In this document: piece by piece, positions 35,752 through 43,360 of the stretch | Layout of the letters: the number at the start of each line of letters is the position of its first letter | How positions within the stretch are numbered: the first letter of the stretch is position 1 | Assembly: GCA_002379425.1 (NCBI GenBank) | Contig: DFTH01000005.1 | Location: 99,352 to 163,351, forward strand | From: Prevotella sp. UBA4217 | GTDB lineage: Bacteria > Bacteroidota > Bacteroidia > Bacteroidales > Bacteroidaceae | Length of the DNA stretch: 64,000 nucleotides | Direction: 5' to 3' | Translations under genes and position numbers: made by a program | Notes under the pieces: model-generated | Told to the model about the DNA's origin: nothing | Databases searched by the model: none | What the model saw: only the letters and a program-made list of their open reading frames with translations

Positions 35752-36039
35752 ATGGAAAAGTACAACGACATTCACCTGACAGAAGACGAGATCTACCGTG
35801 AACTTCTCGCAGTGGCAACCGACAATGAAGACCTGCTCGCTACATCACCGGAGCACTACCGCTCGAAGGTGATGGCCGACATGACCTCGCTGGTCAGACG
35901 CGCCAGGCAGGATGCCGACATCCGGCAGTTCTTCCTCCAGGCAGGACAGGACCCCGAACAGGCCCTTGAGGCTATCCTGCAGAGGGCCATCCGGACAGTA
36001 GCCTCGGCTCCTCATTTCGCAAATCCACCGCGAAGTTAG
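35752..36039 (+). CDS. Hypothetical small acidic protein (95 residues)
   Basis: Not recognised. Predicted largely helical and cytoplasmic, with LTEDEIYRELLAVATDN at the N-terminus and a C-terminal helix QALEAILQRAIRTVAS; no cysteines or signal peptide. It follows a 180-base structured leader and its own promoter, which is a stronger indication of regulated expression than the protein itself gives of function. Confidence 0.6.
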   Translation: MEKYNDIHLTEDEIYRELLAVATDNEDLLATSPEHYRSKVMADMTSLVRRARQDADIRQFFLQAGQDPEQALEAILQRAIRTVASAPHFANPPRS

Positions 36040-36138
36040 AATAATTACTCCAATCTGCCAAATTTTCCGCCAACTTCGACTTAACAAAAAATTCACAAGC
36101 ACTTTAACTGCCTGACAATGAAATGATAGGCAACTTTC

Positions 36139-36169
36139 TTGGTACTGAAAAAAATATTTCGTATCTTTG
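36139..36169 (+). promoter_or_regulatory. Promoter now driving the AlbA_2 gene
   Basis: TTG (36139-36141), 20 bases, TATCTTTG (36162-36169). It stands five bases before the left copy of a 22-bp direct repeat whose right copy begins the TPR regulator gene at 37730; the promoter probably belonged to that gene originally. Confidence 0.7.
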
Positions 36170-36173
36170 CAAC

Positions 36174-36195
36174 CTCATGAATAGGACGAAGATCA
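36174..36195 (+). repeat. Left copy of 22-bp direct repeat flanking the AlbA_2 gene
   Basis: Identical to 37727-37748. Contains the ATG and first codons of the downstream TPR regulator (MNRTKI). Confidence 0.85.
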
Positions 36196-36218
36196 AAACG
36201 CTCATAATATGGAAATAG
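36177..36218 (+). pseudogene. Severed 5' end of the TPR regulator gene (13-codon leader ORF)
   Basis: Reads MNRTKIKTLIIWK then TAG. The first six codons duplicate the start of the gene at 37730. Its stop overlaps the AlbA_2 start (ATG at 36209), so translation of the remnant could be coupled to the inserted gene. Confidence 0.6.
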
Positions 36219-37726
36219 ACATCAACAATCTTACGGCGTATCTGGAAGATCACCGTATAGAGGCAAAGACGGCAAAGAAACAGATCCCAAACAGTATTTG
36301 GGAGACTTATTCATCCTTTGCCAATACAGAAGGAGGCGTTATCCTCTTGGGTGTCGCGGAAGAGAATGACCACTCGCTGTCCGTAAGAGGTGTTGAGGAT
36401 TCTCACAAACTGATAGGTGACTTCTGGAACATGGTGAATAATCGGCAGAAGGTTAGCGTCAACATCTTAACCAATAACATGGTTTATGATCAGACGATTG
36501 AAGGCAAACAAATTGTCGTGATTGAAGTTCCTCGGGCAGATCGAACCATTCGACCTGTATATATTGGACAAGACCCGATGCGTGGGACTTATGTTAGATA
36601 TGGTGAAGGTGATCATTTGTGCAATCGAGACCAAGTGGCGGCTATCTATCGTGATGCTGCCGCATCAACTACAGATACTAAAGTTCTTAAGGGACTGGAT
36701 ATGTCGGTATTCGATATGAATACGGTGCATGACTACCGCAACTACTTCAACGGGAAACATTCTGGACATGTATGGAGCAAACAGGATGATGAATTGTTCC
36801 TACGCAGTATAGGGGCTATGGGCTTCGACCGTGAGGATGGGCGTGTATATCCTACAGTGGCTGGTCTGCTGATGTTTGGTCATGAGTATGACATCACAAG
36901 AGAAATGCCTGACTATTTCCTCGACTATCGTGAACAACTTGACCCAAAAATTAGATGGACACATCGCATCGTCTCGTCTTCGGGCGATTGGAGTGGCAAC
37001 TTGTTCGATTTCTTCTTTCATGTGTATCATCGATTGCGGAGTGCATTTCCTGTTCCGTTCCAACTTAGTCAGGATGGAAGTCGGGAAGATGAAGTCCCTA
37101 TGCATAAGGCTTTGCGCGAGATGATAGTCAATACGCTAGCCCACTCCGATTACTATGGTCAAAAAGGTATTGTTATCATCCGTCGGCCTGATTCGCTGTC
37201 ATTTGCCAACCCCGGTGATATGCGTCCTGGGCTAAAGACTGCATTGAGTGGCGGCACTTCTGATGCACGAAATGCTACTATCATGAAGATGTTTGGCCTG
37301 CTTGATTTTGGAGAACGGGCAGGCAGTGGCATCCCTGATTTATTTGATATCTGTAACTCGGAACTCGGTACGCAGCCAGACTACAACGTCATTTACGCTC
37401 CCGCCCGCACAACATTGACAATAGACATTAGTAAAATGGCACAGACGGGACGGACGATAAAAGCGGACGATAATGGCAACGCGGACGATAAACGGACGAT
37501 AAAAGCGGACGATAATGGCAACGCGGACGATAAACGGACGATAATAGTTGACTATATCCATAGAAATGGTGAAGCAAAAACTGAAGATCTTGTGAAACTT
37601 CTTGGTTCCAGCACAACAAGGACAAAGGTGCTTCTTTATCAAATGGTGGATGAGGGAATACTTGTCTCATGTGGCGGGAATAGGAATCGCACTTACAAAC
37701 TGAAAGAACAAGAAGTAGTCAAATAA
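36209..37726 (+). CDS. AlbA_2 / Schlafen-type DNA-binding protein with RecG-like ATP-binding domain
   Basis: Putative regulator of 505 residues. N-terminal AlbA_2 domain (about 10-130: RIEAKTAKKQIPNSIWETYSSFANTEGGVILLGV and DPMRGTYVRYGEGDHL), a central RecG-related GHKL-like domain (MHKALREMIVNTLAHSDYYGQKG, FGERAGSGIPDLFDIC), a linker with two perfect 14-residue repeats, and a C-terminal winged helix (DYIHRNGEAKTEDLVKLLGSS to RTYKLKEQE). Codon use is visibly more AT-rich than its neighbours. It is bounded by a 22-bp direct repeat and its TAA is directly followed by the right copy, indicating insertion between the promoter and the TPR regulator gene. Role unknown; relatives occur in mobile regions. 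Confidence 0.85.
   Translation: MEIDINNLTAYLEDHRIEAKTAKKQIPNSIWETYSSFANTEGGVILLGVAEENDHSLSVRGVEDSHKLIGDFWNMVNNRQKVSVNILTNNMVYDQTIEGKQIVVIEVPRADRTIRPVYIGQDPMRGTYVRYGEGDHLCNRDQVAAIYRDAAASTTDTKVLKGLDMSVFDMNTVHDYRNYFNGKHSGHVWSKQDDELFLRSIGAMGFDREDGRVYPTVAGLLMFGHEYDITREMPDYFLDYREQLDPKIRWTHRIVSSSGDWSGNLFDFFFHVYHRLRSAFPVPFQLSQDGSREDEVPMHKALREMIVNTLAHSDYYGQKGIVIIRRPDSLSFANPGDMRPGLKTALSGGTSDARNATIMKMFGLLDFGERAGSGIPDLFDICNSELGTQPDYNVIYAPARTTLTIDISKMAQTGRTIKADDNGNADDKRTIKADDNGNADDKRTIIVDYIHRNGEAKTEDLVKLLGSSTTRTKVLLYQMVDEGILVSCGGNRNRTYKLKEQEVVK
37451..37544 (+). repeat. 42-bp in-frame tandem repeat in the AlbA_2 gene
   Basis: Two identical 42-base units (37451-37492, 37493-37534) and a partial third, each containing repeated CGGACGATAA, encode TIKADDNGNADDKR twice. 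The linker length could change by slippage without frameshift. Confidence 0.9.
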
Positions 37727-37748
37727 CTCATGAATAGGACGAAGATCA
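37727..37748 (+). repeat. Right copy of 22-bp direct repeat
   Basis: Identical to 36174-36195; starts directly after the AlbA_2 stop codon and includes the ATG at 37730. Confidence 0.85.
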
Positions 37749-39364
37749 TCCTCCTGCTGACGGGCGCCGTTTGCCTGCTGCTGGGCTGTGACAGCACCCC
37801 ATTCCGGCAGGTGCTCGACCGGGCCGAACAGCAGAATGCCGCCTACGACTCCATCACCGGCATCGACTCGATACAGATGGCCGCCGACTACATGGACCGT
37901 CACGGTACGCCCAACGAGCAGTTGCGCGCCCACTACCTGCTGGGCTGCGCCTACCGCGACGCAGGAGAGGCGCCAAAGGCACTGGCGGCCTACCACGACG
38001 CCGCCGACCGCGCTGATACCACCAGTGCCGACTGCGACTATGGTCTGCTGATGCGCCTTCATGGCCAGACATCAGAACTGTTCTACCAGCAACTGCTGCC
38101 TCACGAGATGCTGCGAGAACTCAGCGCCCAGTACCACTATGCCCTGCTGACAGGCAATAAGAAGGCAGCCACCAATGCCATTGAGCGACGCGCCAACGCC
38201 TATCAACTGCTCAACATGCCCGACTCCATCATCTCGATCCGGCAGACAGCCTCGGAACGCTATGCCCTCTACGGCTTTACCGAGGAAGCAGCCCAGGCAC
38301 TGGGCCCGATCATAGAACTCCTCGTGGATCGCGGCGACACGGCAGAGGCACGGAGATGCATCAAACGCTATGAGACCTCCACCGCCTTCTTCAAAGACGG
38401 AGAGCCCATCGCCCGAAAGGCGCACTACTACTATGCCAAAGGCAGATACTACCTGGCCGTGGGAAAGACGGACGCCGCAGAGATACTCTTCCGCAAGTTG
38501 ATCACCCCCGGAAGGACGCCCAACCAACTGGAGGCCGGCTACCGCGGCCTGCTCCTGCTCTACCACCAGACTGGCCGGAAAGACTCCATCGTCAGGTACG
38601 CTGACCTGTTCTACCAGATGAGCACCAGCAACTACGCCACCTCCACGTCAGACAAACTCCAGCAGATGACGTCGCTCTACAACTACAGCCGCTCTCAGCA
38701 ACTGGCACAACAGATGGCCGAGAAAGCCCACCGCCATGAAATGATGCTCTATATCATCGGAAGCCTGGCCGTCGTGCTGCTGATGCTGGCAGTCATGGCA
38801 TGGCAGTACCTCCAGCAGAAAAGGCAGGAAGAGCGCAAACAGTTCGAACTCCTGCTGCTGGAGTACCATACGGAAAAAGAAGCCTTGGCCAAAGCCCTCG
38901 ACAACGTCAGGTTGCTGAATGAGAATGTCGAAGAGAAAGAACTGTCGATCAGCAACCACAAGAAGCGCATCGAGGAACTGGAGGAGCAGATCAGGATCAA
39001 GCGCAACAAGACTGTCAATGAGCAACTGACAGGCAACCCGGCCTATATGCGCACGATGGAGGTACTGGCTAATCCCAAGGACCAGATGAGCCAGAAGGAC
39101 TGGGCGGAACTGACAAGGATGATGGACGAGATGATCCCCGAATTCCGTACGAAAATGAAATACCAGGAACGCAGACTGTCGGAGATGGAGTACGTGATAT
39201 GCATCTTAGTGCGCCTCTTCTTCACCCCCAAGGAGATTGCCGTGCTGACGGGGAACAGCCAACAGGCGATCTCCATGAAGCGCCTGCGCCTGCTGAAGAA
39301 GGTGTATGACATCGACGGCTCTGCAGAGGCTTTCGACAAACTCGTACGCAGCATCGGCCGATAG
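37730..39364 (+). CDS. Membrane-anchored TPR protein with C-terminal helix-turn-helix regulator domain
   Basis: 544 residues: signal/lipobox-like N-terminus (LLLGC), TPR-like helices (about 30-330), one membrane segment (about 340-361), a coiled coil (about 365-430) and a cytoplasmic helix-turn-helix with LFFTPKEIAVLTGNSQQAISMKRLRLLKKV (about 490-525). This is a familiar Bacteroidota layout for a one-protein membrane regulator; signal and targets are unknown. Its original promoter appears to be the one at 36139-36169, now separated from it by the inserted AlbA_2 gene, so it is probably expressed as the second gene of that transcript. Confidence 0.8.
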   Translation: MNRTKIILLLTGAVCLLLGCDSTPFRQVLDRAEQQNAAYDSITGIDSIQMAADYMDRHGTPNEQLRAHYLLGCAYRDAGEAPKALAAYHDAADRADTTSADCDYGLLMRLHGQTSELFYQQLLPHEMLRELSAQYHYALLTGNKKAATNAIERRANAYQLLNMPDSIISIRQTASERYALYGFTEEAAQALGPIIELLVDRGDTAEARRCIKRYETSTAFFKDGEPIARKAHYYYAKGRYYLAVGKTDAAEILFRKLITPGRTPNQLEAGYRGLLLLYHQTGRKDSIVRYADLFYQMSTSNYATSTSDKLQQMTSLYNYSRSQQLAQQMAEKAHRHEMMLYIIGSLAVVLLMLAVMAWQYLQQKRQEERKQFELLLLEYHTEKEALAKALDNVRLLNENVEEKELSISNHKKRIEELEEQIRIKRNKTVNEQLTGNPAYMRTMEVLANPKDQMSQKDWAELTRMMDEMIPEFRTKMKYQERRLSEMEYVICILVRLFFTPKEIAVLTGNSQQAISMKRLRLLKKVYDIDGSAEAFDKLVRSIGR

Positions 39365-39489
39365 ACTCCACCATCAACCCTGGATGATGCTCCAGAAATA
39401 GTACTTTGGAAACCACTGACAATCAGTATGTTATGACTTTAGGATTTGTCTGACTGCGACATTTCCGGGAAACGTATGGTTTTTTACCG

Positions 39490-39497
39490 TACCTTTG
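39490..39497 (+). promoter_or_regulatory. -7 box of the HU-like gene
   Basis: TACCTTTG, 95 bases before the ATG; the leader between is A/G-rich without clear structure. Confidence 0.5.
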
Positions 39498-39592
39498 CAA
39501 CCGCAATCGAGAGACAATGGCAGTGCGCAGGCCGGAGGATCAAGAGTGCAGAGGTAACTAACTTATTATCAACTATTAAAAATTAAACAATT

Positions 39593-40114
39593 ATGTTAGA
39601 ACTGAACATTTCGCAGAACAAGAACCAGAGTTCACCCGCCTTCGGCAAGTATTACGCCCGTGTAGAGAATAAGTTGACCCTGGGCATCGACGACATGGCC
39701 AAGCACATGGCCGAGCATAACACGCCGTTCTCCGTGGGCACCATTGGGGGGATCCTGAAGGACTTCGTGAGGTGCGTCCGCGAACAGTGCCTCAACGGCA
39801 ACACCGTGAAGATCGACGACCTGGCCATCTTCAAGTGCTCCATGGAGGCCAACGGCATGACGCTGGGTGAGGGCTACAAGATCGTGGGCGGTCTGGGCGG
39901 ACTGCCTGCCACCAAGAACCCCGACGGCACGCCCCGCACGCCCGACTACACCAAGGAGGCACAGTATGCCGTGAAGAGCGCCAAGTTGCTCGCTCAGGCC
40001 ACGGGTGAGTTTACCAAGGCTGAACTCAACAACGACTCCGTCTTCCGTTGGACGAAGGCTGCCGCTGACAAGATCGAATCGATCGTCAACCCGACTCCCG
40101 AACCAGAGCCTTAA
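39593..40114 (+). CDS. HU-like DNA-binding protein (histone-like, HU-related family)
   Basis: 173-residue relative of HU found in many Bacteroidota accessory loci. The N-terminal half has the HU-like arrangement (FGKYYARVENKLTLGIDDMAKHMAEHNTP..., GGILKDFVRCVREQCLNGNTVKIDDLAIFKCS); the C-terminal part (KEAQYAVKSAKLLAQATGEFTKAEL) is family-specific with an acidic PEPEP end. Likely a DNA-bending protein; targets unknown. A smalltalk peptide gene follows, as is usual for this family. Confidence 0.85.
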   Translation: MLELNISQNKNQSSPAFGKYYARVENKLTLGIDDMAKHMAEHNTPFSVGTIGGILKDFVRCVREQCLNGNTVKIDDLAIFKCSMEANGMTLGEGYKIVGGLGGLPATKNPDGTPRTPDYTKEAQYAVKSAKLLAQATGEFTKAELNNDSVFRWTKAAADKIESIVNPTPEPEP

Positions 40115-40143
40115 TCGACTCGAGAGGTTGAAGAGGGGCTTTT

Positions 40144-40244
40144 GTGAGGGCTCTGCCCTCACACTTCCATCAACCCCAACCCCTTCTTCATAAGAAGGGG
40201 CTTCGACCTTAACCCCAACCCCTTTGCCCTCTCCAGGGCAGGGG
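40144..40244. repeat. Three consecutive intergenic hairpins
   Basis: GTGAGGG/CCCTCAC (40144-40162), CCCCTTCTT/AAGAAGGGG (40180-40200) and CCCC-GCCCT/AGGGC-GGGG (40219-40244); the last two share the preceding AACCCCAACCCC. They may stabilise or end the HU-like mRNA. The rest of the gap to 40347 holds only TTCTTAA repeats. Confidence 0.6.
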
Positions 40245-40316
40245 CTTAACCGTGCCGACACGGCGGCACTCGTTCACTAAGGTACGCTTCGGGCATCAAA
40301 GCCCTCGCGTGATTTC

Positions 40317-40345
40317 TTAATTCTTAATTCTTAATTCTTAATTAA
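40317..40345. repeat. Short intergenic tandem repeat (TTCTTAA units)
   Basis: Four copies of TTCTTAA immediately before the smalltalk start codon. Confidence 0.7.
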
Positions 40346-40347
40346 AT

Positions 40348-40461
40348 ATGAGAAAGCGTATTATTGAGGTGGCGGTGAAGGTGGTAGTAGCCGCGCTCAC
40401 GGCCTTCCTGACGGCCATCACGACCACCAGTTGCATGGGTCTCGGACCCGTGAATCTCTAA
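40348..40461 (+). CDS. Smalltalk protein (37 residues)
   Basis: Short hydrophobic peptide starting MRKRIIEVAVKVVVAALTAF and ending GPVNL, with TTTSCMG near the end. Size, basic N-terminus, single hydrophobic helix and position after an HU-like gene match the family named smalltalk in bacterial annotation. The helix suggests a membrane or exported peptide. Function unknown. Confidence 0.75.
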   Translation: MRKRIIEVAVKVVVAALTAFLTAITTTSCMGLGPVNL

Positions 40462-40476
40462 ACGACAAGTCAAATG

Positions 40477-40674
40477 CCTGATAAACAGAGAGTTATCTGA
40501 CACTTGTGAATTTTGTGTTAAGTGGCTTAACAGTACCCACGAAGGGAGCATGGAAGTGAGGCAGAAGCCCGTTTTAGGCCTGAAAAGACATGTTCCAGCC
40601 CCCAAAAACCACTAAAAAGGCAGTCTGAAACGGCCATCACAAGTCATAAATCAGTTAACCTCCTGTTTATCAGG
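40477..40674. repeat. 198-bp intergenic segment bounded by 12-bp inverted repeats
   Basis: CCTGATAAACAG (40477-40488) and CTGTTTATCAGG (40663-40674) are exact inverted repeats; inner CTTGTGA/TCACAAG arms are also inverted. No ORF inside. It occupies most of the gene-free stretch 40462-40779 and could be a miniature mobile element or a large hairpin. Confidence 0.5.
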
Positions 40675-40711
40675 ACATTAAGTTGTCCTGTGAATTCTTT
40701 GTTAAATCGAA

Positions 40712-40760
40712 GTCGGCGAAAAAGTTGGGACGGAATAACAAATTTCCTATCTTCGCCGAC
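40712..40760 (+). promoter_or_regulatory. DUF3244 promoter overlapped by an inverted repeat
   Basis: GTCGGCGAA (40712-40720) and TTCGCCGAC (40752-40760) are perfect inverted repeats 31 bases apart; the right arm covers the variant -7 box TATCTTCG (40748-40755). A repressor site or mRNA hairpin is possible. Confidence 0.5.
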
Positions 40761-40779
40761 GAATTTCTAATTTTAAAAC

Positions 40780-41136
40780 ATGATGAAAAGATTTTTTGTT
40801 TCTTTGATGGTTTGGGGCACCATGGCTGCCCTTGCCATGGCTGGTCAGGTTCCCCTGACAACTGGTATTATCGATCCGGGCTCATTAGGTAATGACGCCC
40901 CACGTTCAATCATCCGTGCGCCTCGCGCGAGTATAGAGGGTTACACCTTCACGGTCAGTGACCATCCGGACTATGTCCTCCAACTGGTGGATCCTGATGA
41001 TGCGGAGACCGTCTATTATGAGACTATACTCCCCGAGGGAACGACCAGCATCGATCTGCCCTCGAGTCTCTCTGGAGAGTATGAGATCCGCCTGATCTGG
41101 GGCAACTGGTATTTCTATGGTATTATAAGTCTATGA
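40780..41136 (+). CDS. DUF3244-type small secreted protein
   Basis: 118 residues: signal peptide (about 1-21) and a single beta-sandwich-like domain (FTVSDHPDYVLQLVDPDD, LPSSLSGEYEIRLIWGNWYFYG). Matches the small DUF3244 proteins common in Bacteroides and Prevotella; role unknown. A truncated relative is found at 62440-62550. Followed by a clear hairpin terminator at 41154. Confidence 0.75.
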   Translation: MMKRFFVSLMVWGTMAALAMAGQVPLTTGIIDPGSLGNDAPRSIIRAPRASIEGYTFTVSDHPDYVLQLVDPDDAETVYYETILPEGTTSIDLPSSLSGEYEIRLIWGNWYFYGIISL

Positions 41137-41153
41137 TCTAATACTAGTTACCT

Positions 41154-41198
41154 GGGCAGGGAATGAGGGGGACTTCGGCCGCTGACCGTTCCCTGCCC
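41154..41198 (+). terminator. Terminator after the DUF3244 gene
   Basis: GGGCAGGGAA (41154-41163) pairs perfectly with TTCCCTGCCC (41189-41198); followed by a weak T tract. Confidence 0.65.
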
Positions 41199-41212
41199 TT
41201 ACTATTTGGGAC

Positions 41213-41228
41213 ATGCAATCGTTTGCAT
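41213..41228. promoter_or_regulatory. LacI-type operator 3 (alpha-amylase)
   Basis: ATGCAATCGTTTGCAT plus an ATGCAAC half-site at 41230-41236. Its centre (41220.5) is 62.5 bases from the first base of the amylase -7 box, identical to the susC arrangement. Confidence 0.75.
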
Positions 41229-41282
41229 CATGCAACGTGCACATTTCAAGCCGATTGGACATGTCCGAAACAGCATTTTGCG

Positions 41283-41290
41283 TATCTTTG
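41283..41290 (+). promoter_or_regulatory. Alpha-amylase -7 box
   Basis: TATCTTTG with no TTG at the -33 position, as at the starch-locus susC. Confidence 0.65.
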
Positions 41291-41326
41291 CACCATCTAA
41301 CAACAATGATCAGAATGACTATTAAT

Positions 41327-43354
41327 ATGCGAAGACTTTTCTCAACGATGATCGTAAGCGCCATCAGTCTCCTGACGATGGCACAGGGATGGCCCAAGGA
41401 CTACAAGGGCGTGATGCTACAAGGATTCTACTGGGACTCGTTCAAGGACTCCCGCTGGACCAGGCTCGAGGCACAGGCCAACGACCTGGAATCGACCTTC
41501 GACCTGGTATGGATACCCCAGAGCGGCAAAGGTACGTACAACCCCTCAATGGGCTACGACCCACTCTACTGGTTCAACGACTACAACAGCAGTTTCGGGT
41601 CGAAGGAGGAACTACTGTCGCTCATCAAGACCCTCAAGGACAAGGGAATCGGCACCATCGGCGACATCGTCATCAACCACCGCGGCACGCTGACCACCTG
41701 GAACGACTTCCCTAAGGAGTCGTACAACGGCGTAGATTACAACCTGACATACAAGGACATCTGCTCTGACGACGAGGCCGCCAGTAACGGCTATGACGTG
41801 GGGCAGACGAAGGACACGGGTGAGAACTGGAACGGCCTGCGCGACCTGGACCATACCAGTGAGAATGTACAGGCTGCCGTGAAGGCATACCTGAAGATGC
41901 TCATCGACGACTTCGGCTATACAGGATTCCGCTACGACATGGTGAAGGGCTACAAGGCTGAATATACCAAGATGTATAACGAGAGCGCCAAGCCCCGGTT
42001 CTCCGTAGGCGAGTGCTGGGACGGTACGAACACCATCCGCAAGTGGATTGACGGCACAGGCAAGCAGAGTGCCGCCTTCGACTTCCAGTTCCGCTACACC
42101 GTGCGCAACGCCATCAACAAAAATGACTGGAGCCTGCTGGGCAAGCAGAACGAAGGCAACTGGCCGCTGGTGAGCAAGGACTATGAGGACGGGGCCTACC
42201 GGCAGTATGCCGTGACCTTCGTGGAGAACCACGACACCGAGAAGCGCTCCAACGTCGCCCAGGACCCCATCAAGAAGGACACACTGGCCGCCAATGCCTA
42301 CCTGCTGGCCATGCCTGGCACCCCCTGTATCTTCATGACCCACTGGAAGGCCTACAAGCAGGAGATCAAGGCCATGGTGCAGGCCCGCAGGCTGGCTGGC
42401 ATCAGCAATACCAGCAGTTACAGCAACATGCGCAGCAGCAAAGACTACTATGCCAACGTCATCCAGGCCGACGGTGAAGACCGGCTGCTGGTGATCGTAG
42501 GCAATAACACCAGTGGCTACGAGCCCTCCAGCAGTCAGTGGCAGGAAGTGCTTAGCGGGTATAAGTACAAGTATTACCTATCGAAAACACTGAACACGCC
42601 GTTTACCGACAAGGCCGCCGGGACCTTCTCAGAGCCCTTCGACGTGACGCTGACAGCCGTCACCGACAAGGCCGATGCCACACTGGTCTATACCACCGAC
42701 GGCTCCGACCCTTCAGCCACCAACGGTACTGAGGCCGCCAGTGGCACTACGATCAAGATCGACAAGACCACCACCCTGAAGGTGGCGCTCCTGGAGGGCA
42801 GCAGCGTGCTCTCCGTGCTGATGAACACCTATACGTATCAGGAGCCTGAGACGGTGAGCATCCCCGACTTCTGTACCGTCGGCGAGAACGAGGTATGCGC
42901 CTTCTTCGAGGCTCCTGCCGCCTGGGACAAGGAGGTGTATTGCTGGGCATGGGCCAACTCGCCTGCAGAGAACTTCACCTCTGCCTCGGGCACCTGGCCC
43001 GGTGTGGCCTGTGAGAAGATAGGCACCACCGACAAGGGCAACAGTGTGTGGAAATGGTCGTGGGACGGCACGAAGCAGAACAGCACGTCGCTCTCTGCAC
43101 CGGAGATGATCATCTTCAGCAACCAGGGAGCGCCACAGACGGCCGACCTTACATTTGCCAACGGAGGCTATTACAATGAGGATGGTCTGCAGGGCACCAT
43201 CACCCCCACCGCCATCCGCACGGCGAAGACCACCGGTGGCGAGGCCGCGAAGATCTACAGTCTCGACGGACGACTGCTGCGCGACAACGGTTCGACGAGC
43301 GGACTGCCCAAGGGCATCTACATCGTCGGCAAGAAGAAAATCATACTTAAATAA
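41327..43354 (+). CDS. Secreted GH13 alpha-amylase with starch-binding module and secretion tail
   Basis: Hydrolyses starch outside the cell or at its surface. From the ATG at 41327 the protein has 675 residues: signal peptide (about 1-20), GH13 barrel with DIVINHR, GFRYDMVKGY (nucleophile Asp 204), GECWDG (acid Glu 229) and VENHDTE (Asp 303), a chitobiase-like C-terminal domain (about 425-510), a CBM26-type starch-binding module (CAFFEAPAAWDKEVYCWAW) and a tail IYSLDGRLL...LPKGIYIVGKKK typical of type IX cargo. Starts at 41306 and 41315 are in frame but too close to the promoter; the longer ORF start lies in the operator. The shared LacI-type operator ties it to the susC locus 20 kb away. 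Confidence 0.93.
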   Translation: MRRLFSTMIVSAISLLTMAQGWPKDYKGVMLQGFYWDSFKDSRWTRLEAQANDLESTFDLVWIPQSGKGTYNPSMGYDPLYWFNDYNSSFGSKEELLSLIKTLKDKGIGTIGDIVINHRGTLTTWNDFPKESYNGVDYNLTYKDICSDDEAASNGYDVGQTKDTGENWNGLRDLDHTSENVQAAVKAYLKMLIDDFGYTGFRYDMVKGYKAEYTKMYNESAKPRFSVGECWDGTNTIRKWIDGTGKQSAAFDFQFRYTVRNAINKNDWSLLGKQNEGNWPLVSKDYEDGAYRQYAVTFVENHDTEKRSNVAQDPIKKDTLAANAYLLAMPGTPCIFMTHWKAYKQEIKAMVQARRLAGISNTSSYSNMRSSKDYYANVIQADGEDRLLVIVGNNTSGYEPSSSQWQEVLSGYKYKYYLSKTLNTPFTDKAAGTFSEPFDVTLTAVTDKADATLVYTTDGSDPSATNGTEAASGTTIKIDKTTTLKVALLEGSSVLSVLMNTYTYQEPETVSIPDFCTVGENEVCAFFEAPAAWDKEVYCWAWANSPAENFTSASGTWPGVACEKIGTTDKGNSVWKWSWDGTKQNSTSLSAPEMIIFSNQGAPQTADLTFANGGYYNEDGLQGTITPTAIRTAKTTGGEAAKIYSLDGRLLRDNGSTSGLPKGIYIVGKKKIILK

Positions 43355-43360
43355 TTATAG

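Noticed and set aside
37451..37544. CRISPR-like array
   Set aside because: The repeats are contiguous, without spacers, and in frame within a coding region.
41213..41326. Amylase start at 41213
   Set aside because: It lies inside the operator and upstream of the promoter box.
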